A model generated the notes under the pieces. That model searched no databases and had not been told where the DNA came from. It saw only the letters and a list, made by a program, of their open reading frames with translations. Positions 1-13,912 of a DNA stretch of 64,000 nucleotides are shown piece by piece. This DNA is from Heterobasidion occidentale (lineage: Eukaryota > Basidiomycota > Agaricomycetes > Russulales > Bondarzewiaceae). Position 1 is the stretch's first letter, and each line of letters starts with the position of its first letter. The DNA is taken from NCBI GenBank assembly GCA_039111635.1, contig JBCAQO010000001.1:372001-436000 (forward strand), written 5' to 3'. The position numbers were made by a program, and so were the translations under genes.

Positions 1-738
1 TTTGTGAGATTATTGGGTGCGGATCGCGAAAAGAAATGGGTTACGGCGGAGCGGGCCAAAGTGGCTGCGCGGATGAAGGACATTGGGGGGTGCGCTGGCT
101 GGAGAAAATAGGATGTGGTGAACGAGCAGCAAGCGAGGCGACGAGGGACGGCGTTTGTGCAGTGTCGCGCTCAGGACACGCAATGGTGTCATCTCAGCTG
201 ACGGCTGAGGAAAATGAAAAAAAAAATGAAATTATGGGACAAATTGGGCCGAAAGAGGCAAGGGTAACGTCATAAGGAAACCGAGGGAAACGAGGGAAAC
301 GGCGGAGATCCAGATTGGTTTTCGCTTGCGGCGACGAATGGGGAGCGGGGTCTAATAATCATTCGCATCATCCATCGATCGTCGGCGCGTCTTTGGCGCT
401 CGCCGTCTGCAACGGTATTGGGCGCCGCCTCTGCGTCGACGAGAACGGATGAGACGGCACGGATCCAGGACGATAGACCGGATTCGAAAGCTCACGGATG
501 AGAGAGCAGAGCAGCCATTAATAAAGGGATCACGGGAGTGTGCAGTGTGCATGTATGTTAGCAATGGCGGGCGGGCAGCCACCGCATTACGACGCCGGTC
601 TCGGCCATCCGAGCACTCCAACCAACCTTACATACCTTGCTCCCTCTCCCTCCAATCGACCTCGATCTTCCCTCTCCACCCTCTCACCCCACTTGCTCCT
701 CGCTCCCAGCTCAACGTCGTCGTCCTATCGTCCCCCCC
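1..738 (+). other. Upstream region of the HOG1 gene
   Basis: No supported gene. Open frames here on both strands are short and show no recognisable motif. The last 100 bases before the HOG1 start are pyrimidine-rich on the coding strand, as is common just upstream of fungal starts. No TATA box is evident at a convincing distance. Confidence 0.5.
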
Positions 739-3537
<2,799 letters not shown>

Positions 3538-5160
3538 ACGTGCTGCTTCGCGCTGCTTCGTCTCCTCGTTGCCACGCTCGCGCGCGGGGCAGGAGATATG
3601 GCGCGGAAATGCGTGAGCGAGGAGGGGGATGGATGCTTTTGATGTTTGAATCCCGTTTCTTTTCCTTTCGGGCTGGTAGACGGTGTGGAGGAGGAAGAGG
3701 CTTTCTTTGTATCTATCACGGCACACGAAGCGGGAGCAAGCAGCAGCAAAAGAAGAAACAGAAGAAACAGAAGCCCGTGTACCAACTAGTGTAGTGTTTT
3801 TTTCCCGTCGTATTTGTCTGTCTATCCCCCTCTATATCCGTCGGCCACTCGTTTCGTTTGTTCGTTTGTCGTGTGTACTCCTTTGTCCCTCGTCTCGTTT
3901 TCTTTTTTCTTTTGTTTTTCCTGTTTCGTCTTGTGGGTCGTTGTCTCTGTCACGATCTCCCGATTCCCACTCCCGCATCCCACGTCCATATCTCCCATCC
4001 CGTCTCGTCTCGTCTCTTCTCGTTCCTTCTCGTCTCGTCTCGTCCCATCCCACCCCACCCAAACCAACCATTCCCATCCTGTCTCATCGGCCACGAGCAT
4101 TCCCACCACCTTCCCTTCCCTCGACATCGGCCCATAGCCTCCCATCGCCCTCGGCACTCGCCCCCCGACCCCCGACCCTCGACTGAATTGGTACTCATAC
4201 TTCTACGTACACAGCTACATAAATCATACTCGCACTCGCACACGTATTTGGTTGGTTATACTCATGTTCTCGCGTGTCTCGTCTCGTCGCGGCCCGTCCT
4301 GCCGTTAGTCTCTCGTCTGTCGCCTCGTGGTGATCCTTGGTTTGTTCGTTCACTGTTTGTGTTGGGGTCGACGAATAGGCTGGTTTTGAGTGGTCAACGT
4401 TCGACGTTCAGCGGAGAGATTGGCTTTGGGGTTTGTATGTATATCGATGCTGAGGGGAGGGAGGTAGCGTCGGGTGTTTGGGTCCGCTTGCGCCTCCTGC
4501 TCCAAGCCTAGTCTCCGTGACTGACCTCACACAGAAGACACTCGCTCTGTATCGATTATGGAGGGCGCTCATTGATTTCGTTGCCGATCAATCTATCGAT
4601 CGGTTCCCCTCTTGACATAGTAGATGGTTTTGGAACTTGCCTCTGACTTTGCGCCTTGGCTTGATTGTCGTGCACGGACCTGTTTTTGCAACGATGCGGT
4701 CGCTTTGCGCTGCGTTCCAAAGCAAGGCGAATTTTCCGAGACTAATCGAGAACTTCATAACGTCGGTGAGAACAAAGGGTCCCTAGCAGGGTAACGGAAC
4801 AATACAGAATCGCCGTTGGAGTTATTGCGTACGATTGCAAGCGCTTAGAGTTTTTTAAAAGCGTTGCCACAGGAGGCTTGTTGAAGGTATAGAGCGCAAA
4901 TTCGACTAACGCACATGTTATAGAACGATCAAATGGGATGATCACAGAGTTGAAACGTTGAAACCACTGGCTTCGTATAAGCAAATGAGGCATCATCGTC
5001 AAATGTAAATGCACTATACAGTCCGTGCATGTTTCCATGGCCGCTCTTCCGCATAACGTCCTAATTGTTTGTCGTTGAGCACGAGCGATGTCCATCCACG
5101 TCGCTTCCCAACCTCCTTCGTACAGCGCAATCGCCAGGTATCTACAGTCCGAGAAAGGTG
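3538..5160 (+). other. HOG1 3' flank with pyrimidine-rich low-complexity tract
   Basis: No gene supported. About 3780-4130 is strongly T/C-rich on the HOG1 strand and contains a run of CGTCT/CTCGT pentamers around 3995-4050, which keeps several frames open artificially. The part from 4175 to 4508 has a diverged direct copy near 8.6-8.9 kb. Nothing recognisable lies between 4510 and 5160. Confidence 0.5.
4175..4508 (+). repeat. Copy A of a diverged direct duplication (HOG1 3' flank)
   Basis: Collinear with 8563-8885. Shared blocks in the same order include catacttctacgtacacag, then a CTCGCA-TCGCACACG block, then GGCTT-GGGGT-TG-TTGTA, and finally GCGTCGGGTGTT-GGGTCC...GCGCCT--TGCTCCAA. Identity is interrupted by many substitutions and small gaps, so the duplication is old. 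It holds no recognisable gene. Confidence 0.7.
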
Positions 5161-6944
5161 CCCGCGATTCGCCCTATATTCAGACGCCGCTTCAGATGGG
5201 CTCAGGCTAACAAGGGCGTCGTAATCAGAGTCAGTTGAGCCATCGTCACTGCCATCATGGATACGGTTTCTAGGACCGAAACAGCGGGAGCAAACTGTTG
5301 GCATCCATGCAAATCGACTGCGAAAGCACGGCCCAGTGCAAGTTGTCAGAGATAGGCTGCGTTTGTTCGGTGGCCTTGTGTATGAGTCTACAGATGACAT
5401 CCTGAGAGGAGTACGAGACGTCGATGCAAACGATGGAGGCGGTTTGAGCTCGAGCCAAATGCGATACACATATTGCAAGTTATAAAGCATGATTGTGGCA
5501 GCACGCTCAGAAATTGGCCAAAGCGACTTTACCACAGCCGAAATTCCTGATGGCCCAGACAACGCATGGCGAAACAGCTTTGCAGCTGCGTCGAGCATGA
5601 CAAATGAGGTTTGACGCGAGAGGTAAGAATCGGTAGAGTGTCGAATGGATATGGATGGCGAGTGGAGATTCGATCGACGGTTATTGGGATGGGTGGTGAG
5701 GATGTTCCGGTCGAATCTGGACAGTCGAAACATTCCATCGAAGGAATATCATTGCCAAGTGGTAACAGCCGGTATTCAAAGATCTCAACACCCTCATAAA
5801 TCTACACAATCGTCAGATAGATACGACGATGGAATGGAAGAAAGAAATACAAACCGTCTCGATGTGGGATTGTTGATTCGGACTTTTGAGATCACTGAGG
5901 AATTTTTGACAATGTACCCATGTTCTGTCCACCATTTCAGGAGACGGAAGCAAAAGCCACTCGTTGCTGTCAAACGATTCGAACAAGTCATGCCGAACTA
6001 AACCGTGGAGAGCATCAGTGTCCATTTGGGCGCGGACAACAATAAAGCGTACGATATATTCTATTTGCTTCTATTTCCAACTCGAGGGAATCATACTGCA
6101 TCCCCCACATCCATTCGAGACGCGTAAGCTGCATCTGAGAGTCAGCGATTGCGTCGACGATCGGAAACATAGGATGGAGCATACTAGTTCATTATTTCGC
6201 CAGTGGCGCGGATTGAGCAAGTAACACGGTTCGATTGGCGCGTCTGATTCAAGCTTTTTGTGACAAGGCATTGCTTGATGTTCGGGATTACTGATCGCGG
6301 AACTTCAGCAATGGTAGCAGGATTTTCGAAGCGCTGATCCACATCTGAAGTTGAAAACTTAGTAACAGAATGGGCAATCACCCAATGACATACATACTGG
6401 AGATATTGGAAGAACTCGTCTTGCTAGTACTTGCAAACGGAGCAGAGAAGTTAGAAGAACGGTTGATCTCTGGTAAAACATATATGAGAAAATGTAAGTG
6501 GTTATAGACAAGGGTCTGCGCACCCAATGCGTCTATGACTTCGACCCCTTTGCGCCTTTTGGCCGGGCTTGACACATTCGACGTTGATAAATCTCTTGCG
6601 CGCTTCCGACTGAGGCATTTTACACCTAAGTCTATAGTGCGTCGAATGCGAGTGCCATGATTTGAACCTTCAGAAAGACGTTCAATATCGGTCTTCAATG
6701 GGCTTGACCCAATCAGTGTTGTAGACGCAGCACTATTGTGACGTTTGATTGCCAAAGGGATAGAGGGTAAGACGCGGCCGGCATGTCGAGAAGAATGTTC
6801 TACGGTTCCATGAACTAGATGAAGAGTAAATACAAGCAAGGGTAGCACGAATGTAGAAGCACCTTTGATGTCTGAACAGCCCGTCTCCACACCGCTTGCG
6901 GCTGCGCTTGGCCACCTCGATGGTAAAGATCCTATATTACCCAT
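5160..6944 (-). pseudogene. Frame-broken gene of a fungal HNH-nuclease-like family
   Basis: Read on the minus strand, spliced pieces form a chain typical of uncharacterised Agaricomycete proteins with an HNH_2-like core: DEFFQYLQYV, IKQCLVTK, IEPCYLLNPRHW, LEWMWGMQYDSLELEIEANR, IYLRHDLFESFDSNEWLLLP, then FEYRLLPLGNDIP and HPYPFDTLPILTSRVKPH. Good short introns occur (for example, one of 55 nt ends just before TTCGGCATGACTTG). Two breaks spoil it. At the T5 tract 6255-6259, CLVTK and the following EPCYLL lie in different frames. At 5602-5604, TSRVKPH must shift frame to reach FVMLDAAAKLFRHAL. Each break is healed by one extra base. The position where HNH relatives have His (AH or CH) reads CY here, so catalytic activity is doubtful. 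Both ends of the gene are approximate. Family assignment is from memory of the motif pattern and is moderate. Confidence 0.5.
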
Positions 6945-8562
6945 CGTGCCGTGGTGTTCATAATGTTTTCTATAGATGAGATTGATATGGATGAGCGTTT
7001 TTGAGAGAAACTGGTATGAGTGCGGGTTGCGAGCTCTAGTTGAGCAAGAAGAATATAGCTTTTATGACGAGTGGCGAATTCAAGGTGGCCGGAACAGCAT
7101 GTGACAGAACAACGGACGGGGTGTGGCAGGCGGAGCGTGATTACCTGGTAGGTAGACGTGCCTCGTCCAATGAGCAATGAGTACCTCATTTGTGATTCAT
7201 CCTACAGCGCGCCCGAAAAGAAATAACATCGCAAGCAAGCAAAAAAGGCGCCTCGCTTTTTGAAGTGACGGAACCCCACCGCGATAATGCAAAAAATAGA
7301 TAAAAAATGCACTCGACGATCTGCACATATATAAAGCCATTCAAGATCAGCCCACGTATTAGAAAGGTCAGGATTTCAACACGAAGGATCGCGCTTCGTA
7401 GCAGTACCCGCGACTACTGGTACCAAATCCTCGTCGGCGGTCTCGGGGCCGTGGGTTTCGAAACGGGGGGCAGGTGGGGCTTGGGCAGCGGCCGTGGGGT
7501 GGACACAGGCCGCAGCGGCCTCGAGAGGCGCCATTGTGGACGGCGTTCAATTACGAGGCTGCGGAGGCCCCGAGTGGTTTGGTTCAGGATTGGGCGCATT
7601 AGGTGCACAGGTGCACACTCACCGCTGAGGCCTAAATTGTAGGGTCGTGACAACGCTGTGTGTTGTCTCGCGGATCAGCACCGGTGCGAGCACAGTAAAC
7701 TTCGCAGAGGGGTAACTCACAAGCGGGGTCGAAACGGCATCATAGGCATAGAGACGAGTAAACGCGATTGATGGAGAGGATTTTTTACTAGTCGTCGGAC
7801 GTTTCGCGCGGGTATGCGGCTATCGATAACAATTGCGCTCTCCTTTGTAGCGCGGAGTACGTACGGCCTCGAAGCTCTTGGGTCGTCCTGGCGCGGGCGA
7901 CGTCGAAGCTGATCGTGATGCTCGATAAGCAGGAAGGCCCACCAGCGCCAGATGTGCTCATTATTGAGCCGTTCGTCAGCAGCCGCGCGCTGGATCCGCA
8001 GAGTGAGCGTTGACGGAGGGTACGAGGAATCGCTCACTGTGAGTTTGAGTGGCAAGAGCTTCTGGAATGCGGAGGTTTTGGGGCGGGACAGGGTGGGTGC
8101 TGAGGCCGGAGGGTAAGAGGAGCGAGGTCTGCTGTTTGAGGGACGTGGGTACGTACCCGGCCATGCAGCATCTCGAAGCTGATGGTTGGGTATGTGCTGA
8201 CGTTGGGATGTGAATCAAGATCATGCAACAGACACGGCGATATGGCAATCGTTTCCCGCAAGCTGCTCACCACTCATTCTCCAAACTGTTGTGGAAAGAG
8301 GATCGTTGACTACGTACCTGCCAATCACATCCGTCCCGAAAATCAACGTCAACGGTCAACTGTACCTCAGCCTCAGCCTGTGCCAGTGGCTGGTCGGGTC
8401 TATGAAACGCATAGCGAGACGAATCATGTTCTTCAGCGTACCATTGAAACCGCAGTCCCAAGGACCACCAACTACCCCATCCTGCGTCCTGATCCCATCC
8501 CGTCAACATCCTGTGTCGGCGGCTCTGTGCCATCCCCATGGTCCTAGACACTTGCTTACCGA
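6945..8562. other. Intergenic stretch without supported gene
   Basis: No recognisable domain. A minus-strand open frame at 7717-8055 contains a locally protein-like patch (NNEHIWRWWAFLLIEHHDQL), but I cannot connect it to further exons or to a family. A run of purine-rich sequence with a poly-A patch lies at 7220-7310. Confidence 0.35.
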
Positions 8563-8885
8563 CCTCCCTCGACTGAGATGAGACACATACTTCTACGTAC
8601 ACAGTTGCACGGCTCACGCTCGCAGTCGCACACGCATCTGGTTACTGGTACGGTCTCGCCTTGCCCAGTCCCGTTGGTCTCACGTTCACGCCTCCACCTC
8701 ACTGCGGCGACCGTTCATCATTCGAGGTGTCGATTAGGCTAGGGTGCAAGGACTGGCTTCGGGGTATGCTTGTAAAGTCAGTCGACGCTGCAGCGACGCG
8801 ACGGGGGGCCATGGGTGTTGCGATCCAGAGCATGATTGTTCTGGTGCGCGTCGGGTGTTGGGTCCACGCGCGCCTGTTGCTCCAA
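8563..8885 (+). repeat. Copy B of the diverged HOG1 3'-flank duplication
   Basis: Direct copy of 4175-4508, in the same orientation about 4.4 kb downstream, with shared blocks in the same order (see copy A). The HOG1 coding region itself is not duplicated here. The sequence between 8890 and 9323 shows nothing recognisable apart from its role as upstream region of the next gene. Confidence 0.65.
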
Positions 8886-9323
8886 ATTTCCGAGATCCTT
8901 GCCTCCCGGCGACTGATCAGTGAGGACTGCAGCTACAGTGTTCTGATGAGGTGCTTTCACTTGAAAGGATGTTGATTGGTATCAGAGATGGTGATGCTTG
9001 GAGTCAAATTGCCGGTGAGGCGGTGCAGAAGGCGCTGGGCAGTGATTGTAGGCAGTGTTGGGCGCTCTTTGAGCTTCAAATACCTGCCGGGCTCACTTTG
9101 ATGTCCCGATCCCGGACGTCGTCCAGCATCGTCCTCTAAGCTTTGACACCCACTCTCGAATTTCTTATTTGACGCCTCTACTCGCGGTTTACGACCTTTT
9201 ACGACCCCTGTGCGTTGTCGAGTTCTTGGATTATTTCATCGGCGCTCGTGGAATCACCCTCTAAACTGAAGGAGCTACGCTCCAAGTACCATGCGGCGGT
9301 TCATGTCGACTGAGGGCAGGACG

Positions 9324-11669
9324 ATGTCATCGACCGAGTGAGTTTGCATCCCTTTATGGGTCCCGGTTATGTGCAGGCCCTGTGCTTCCGTCCTGTCATT
9401 TTTGCTTCCGCCATCACGACTGACCCTGCGTTCCTGTCGGTGACGCACACTGACCCGCGTGCTCTCTTTCCCTCTCCATGCAGGCCCTGGCAGTTTCTAG
9501 GTCTGTCCAACCACACAATCGCCGTGCTACCCTAACTCACATCATCTCCAATTCCTTCCCCGCAGTCGTGCGGACGCAGAACCTCCACTTTTTGCGTCCC
9601 GAAAAAACATGGCGACCCATCGTCACCCTCGAGGTCGACGACGCCCGCCGGAGCTCCCATGAGGTCATCCTTGGCACCGACGGCCAGAACCCGAACCTCA
9701 AGCAGCCCATGCTCCTGTGTGTCTCCTCCGACTTCCCTTTGTTGATGTGTCTGAATGCGCTTGCACGGCAGTGAGGAAGTGCATCACGGGAGCAGACTCG
9801 AAATTCGTGTCTGGCACAGATCCCAGACTAAGGCCAAGCGGCGCAAGGCGCACCTTGTTGGCTCCGCCAGCGCTCTGCTCGGCGAGGTGGTCAAGCGCCA
9901 AGGCGATGACCGACGTGCGCCTCTTTCTCTCCAATTTGTGCACTTGACCTGATCATGACTGCGTTCTTCGCCTTTCTCATTCTTTGTCGCATATATGCGC
10001 ATATAATCACACGCATAATCGTAATCTATGTATGCAGATGTCGAGATCCGCCTCTCCTGCACCTCGGCCCAACGACGCAAGTCGGCTGTCCAGAAACAGT
10101 CCTCTGCGGCGTCGCTCCTCGTGCGCGTCGCACCGCCTCGCGCACTCTCGAGCGCGAGTGCCTTCATGTTCTCCGACGAAGATTACGACGACGGAGATGA
10201 CGGGAGCGTCATCAGCTCACGTACGTTCCCACCGCCTCTCCATCGTATCTCTAAGGATGCACGCAGAAACTGATGTGAACCCCAACATCATAGGAAAATC
10301 ACCTGGGTCGACACTTGTTAGCTTGCCTGAGGAGGGTGACGCAGAGGACGCGGGCGACTCGACACTCACCAATGAGCCCCCTGCACAGCTCCTCAGACGC
10401 CGGCGGCGGAAGGTGTCCAAGCCAAAGCCCTACTGCCTTGACTCCGATGCAGCTGAACCATCTGAGAGCGAATACGAATCAGAATCTGCGGAGGATTCTG
10501 AGGACGGTTTCCCGCCAGATCGTGCCGACGACGGGGAGACATTTGATGACGACACCGGTTCGCTGCGCGTGCGCATCCGCTCGGGATCGGTCTCAGATGT
10601 GTCTTTTGGCATCGACGGTGGCAGTGCGGGTAGCCAGCAACAGCCGCCGTTCTGCGCACCATCTACGTTGCCGGCCTGGCGCGCGACGTCAGCGTCAGAC
10701 GCGGTTTCCGTTGCGTCGACGGTGTCGTTCGCGTCGTCCATGTTTGACACGTTCACGTATTATCGTGAACTCCGTGAGGCGCAGCTTGACTGCGATTTCG
10801 AAAGCATCCTGCTGAAGCTTATGGGCGAGTGGTATTATGTTGGCGCGTCGGTACGTGAATCTTTCATTCTATTCCGTTTTGATGCGTCGTCTGACAGTCC
10901 TTCTGTGCAGTTACTTGCGGTCGCAGGGTGCGTTACAATACTCAAAAAAAAGAGCACATAACTGACTTTTTTCTCGAAATGACCTCTGATCAATTTTGTT
11001 CTGAACAGGCTTGACACTGCTGTATTTGGCTTCTCACCGGACGCGATCTTCGGAGTCGACACCTTTGCCAAGCGTGCCGTGACAGTATCGAGCATCGCGG
11101 CAGGCATAGGAATCGGGATCGACGCGTGGTTCCTATTCGCGTACAGCGGCGCCGACGTGCGCAAGTTCCAGGTATGCGCCTTTCTTGCCTGCATTCCATC
11201 TCTGGACATTCTTTTGCTCAATGCACTCTTGCCTCCGGAACAGACTCTCGCCGTCGACTTGTACTCGTCCTTTTTCTTCTTCTCGCTCACGTCCCGCATG
11301 CCGCTCGTCGCGCTCCTCGTCGCAGCCGTCACGCTCATGCTCTTCCTGTTCGCCATCGCGTGGTCCGCGTGGCCGACGGCGGTGCTCGCCATGTCGTTCA
11401 TCTCCGGCACGCTCTTCAGCCTGCAGTTCATCGTGTACGGGTGCCACCGCGCCGTGCTGGCCGCCGTGTGGGGTGCGCAGGGCGTCGGGCGCGGGGCGCG
11501 GTGGGCGTGGGGGAGGGCGCTTGGCAGGAGGGGAGAGGACGTTGAGGACGCCGGTGCGGGCGACCCCCGCGGCGGCGGGGCTGAGGCCGTCACGGAGATG
11601 CATATGAGGAGTGTTGTAGGCGCTGGGCAGCCACAGATACATGTGTCGTTCGCGCCTGTAGTCCCGTGA
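9324..11669 (+). CDS. Uncharacterised C2-like domain protein with four C-terminal membrane helices
   Basis: Nine exons can be joined in a single frame (9324-9337, 9484-9500, 9566-9716, 9772-9914, 10038-10220, 10267-10850, 10911-10927, 11009-11171, 11244-11669), giving 1698 nt and 565 residues. The second and seventh exons are only 17 nt long. The N-terminus (MSSTEPWQFLVVRTQNLHFL, then RPIVTLEVDD, LEIRVWHRSQTKAKRRK, LLGEVVKRQ) has the beta-strand pattern of a C2 domain. The middle is acidic and Ser-rich (residues about 170-330). The C-terminal part has four hydrophobic helices: around YYVGASLLAVAGL, VSSIAAGIGIGIDAWFLFAY, PLVALLVAAVTLMLFLFAIA and AVLAMSFISGTLFSLQFIVY. It is therefore probably an integral membrane protein with a cytosolic lipid-binding-like head. 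I do not recognise a named family, and function is unknown. Confidence 0.8.
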
Positions 11670-12939
11670 GAGCCGGAGCCGTGTCGATGATACCCCTGCC
11701 TCTTTGGGCAAGTTTGGACGACGCTCGAGGAGTGTGTGCTGGATCATATCGGAGGTGTGTCGTGTCTTTTTCAATGCATCAGCAGAATCTCAAGCTTGTC
11801 CTAGGCCGTCTTGAAAAAAGACCTGAACGGCGAGCGAACGAGATCAATGGAAGGACTCTTTATCTGACGACGCGCCGTAGGATATACATTGCAGGTAGAT
11901 AATACAGGCCACACATCCATCATGTACGACGGAAGGTGCTACGCGCGAGGTCGAAGGGCCGTGGACTCGGCACCGCCACGCTGCCGCAGCGCAGAGTATG
12001 TACATTGACGGCGTATTTACCCCCGATAAAATATTTTAGATATTTGTCGTGTCGCCGAGCTATGTAAGAGGGACAGGGACGGAGGCTTCTCGTTGCATGT
12101 GTGCACGCCTTGCTGATACTTGGGCTTTCGCCGGGTCTCGAGAGGTATATGAAGCCTCGATTTAGCAGTATCAGGGTCAATCTCATCGAAGGTCTGAGGG
12201 CTGGTTTGGTATAATAATCCTGCGCATCTTTTGGTCTTGAAGGTTAGAACGCCTTAGGCCAGTCTCAGGCCTCGTGGCCGATCGATTTTTCATGGCGTGT
12301 ACGTTGTCGACGTTTGATCAGTAAGGAGGACAGTTGACGTTACTGCGTACAATTTGAGGTCGTAAGAAAACGAAGTCCATGACATTTGCAGCCGAGGAGG
12401 CTTTGTCAGGAGCATGATACTAGATGCTCCCTATCGGCGAACGCGAACGCACAGATAGAAATAGACTCAGTAGGCATGGCTAGACATGTGCGCCTTCAGA
12501 ATGTTGATATCCTTCAGCTGCGACGGAAGCAAGGAATACTGGAGGGCAAATATGGCAAAGAAAGGAGATTCGCACAGATCGCGGATTCATGTAGCCAAGA
12601 CTTTTCGAGCTCTAAGTTGCAGTGGTATCCCTTGTAGTGGTATTCTCCCAGGAAGATATCGAACATCGAAAGTAACGCAGTGTCGATTGATCTACCACAA
12701 GGAGCAAACGCCTGCTACAGTCAATCACAAGGAGAATCGAAGCTAAATACAGTCCGGGTGGAATGACCGTCAGAGTGGATACTTAAATGAAGCGTCCCGA
12801 GACAATAAACACGAATCAAAATCGTCCCCGCACAGATCTCGTCGCGGTGCAGGTTTCGAACAGAAGGGATTAGATATGGAAAGAGGGGGTATCATCGTGG
12901 ACTCGCTACTTGGATTGCGAGATGCGAGAGCAAAGTACA
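11670..12939. other. Convergent intergenic region
   Basis: Lies between two convergently transcribed genes. Short open frames only, none with a recognisable motif. Confidence 0.5.
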
Positions 12940-13801
12940 TTACACTGCGACCCATGCGCCGAAGAAGATTCCGCCTGTGATGGCTGCAATGGATGCAACA
13001 AAGGGGATTCCGATGTGCTGAGGCGCGATCGAGTGTCCTGCGTTAGCCGAGCTCGCGCTGTTAAAACAGGCTGCCATCAGATCGAACGTAACAGGGAATC
13101 AAGCGAGACTACACACGCTGAGGAAGACGCCGAGGAAGCAGCAGACGCGGCGTTGGATGCTACGGATGCTGCGGATACACTGGATGCGACGGACACTGCA
13201 CGAGCGGTCGCGACGCTGTACACTGATCCGCCGAACGAGGTCGCGACACCAGCACCGCTCTCCGCAAGAGTGATGCCTACGCCTCCCGCCGAGTGATTTC
13301 CGTGAACGCCTTGCCGCCAGCCGCTGTCAATACGGAATATACGTCAAAAAATGATATAGAACATGTTGAATAGAAGCGTACACGTTACAACAGTGAAGAC
13401 GCTCGCCGCCGCAGACGTGGCCTCAGATAGAATGGATCCGGCTAGGGGAATGGAATAAGCATCTGCTACGGGCATCAAGATGGAAGACGTACCTGCGGAG
13501 GTGACCTCATTGGCCCCAGAACCCACTGTCGATTGCATGTCGTCAGCATCAAGAAGGCAAACGTAGTTGGACGTCGTGGGTGCAGAGCGAAGCCAAAAAT
13601 TACGCACAAACAGAAGTAGCCACCGAGATATCTGATCCCGCTACCGAGGTGAGCGAATTGAAGACACTTCCAATATCTGTCCAGGCGGTCAATGGCTTGC
13701 GCGGCTTCTAAAATTATATGCACACCTTGACGCTTGACATTAGGAGTTGCGCACGCGGCCGTGACGAAAAGCAGAGCAGCGTAGAACTTGGTGAACATCA
13801 T
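12940..13801 (-). CDS. Ser/Ala-rich secreted protein with GPI-anchor-type C-terminus
   Basis: Six short exons on the minus strand give a protein of about 190 residues. It begins with a signal peptide (MMFTKFYAALLFVTAACA, cleavage likely before TPNVKRQ; KR may be a Kex2 site). The middle is built of degenerate short repeats rich in Ser, Ala, Thr and Val (for example SVFNSLTSVAGSD, GSGANEVTSA, SEATSAAASVFTVVT, GGSVYSVATARAVSVASS), typical of O-glycosylated basidiomycete wall proteins. The end is a small-residue stretch (FNSASSANAGHS) followed by a hydrophobic tail (IPFVASIAAITGGIFFGAWV) and stop at 12940-12942, which fits a GPI attachment signal. Introns often fall between repeat units. The start is the first ATG of two in tandem; a TATA-like box lies about 105 nt upstream. 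Function is probably cell-wall structure (inference). Confidence 0.75.
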
Positions 13802-13905
13802 TATGGCAAGTCGGATACAGATAGCGAGATTAGATGTTGGGAGGCAAAAAATGTGGGCAAGAGAAGATCGAAAGAGTTTATTGCGAGCTGAGCAATAGTG
13901 AGAGG

Positions 13906-13912
13906 CTTATAT
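13906..13912 (-). promoter_or_regulatory. TATA-like box of the GPI-type protein gene
   Basis: On the minus strand the sequence reads ATATAAG, about 105 nt before the start codon, followed by a pyrimidine-rich leader. A TATA element fits a regulated, strongly expressed surface protein gene, but this is inferred from position and sequence only. Confidence 0.4.

Noticed and set aside
3683..4511. Several overlapping open frames downstream of HOG1
   Set aside because: Low-complexity CT-rich DNA reading as Ser/Arg/Pro/Val runs in every frame; no motif.
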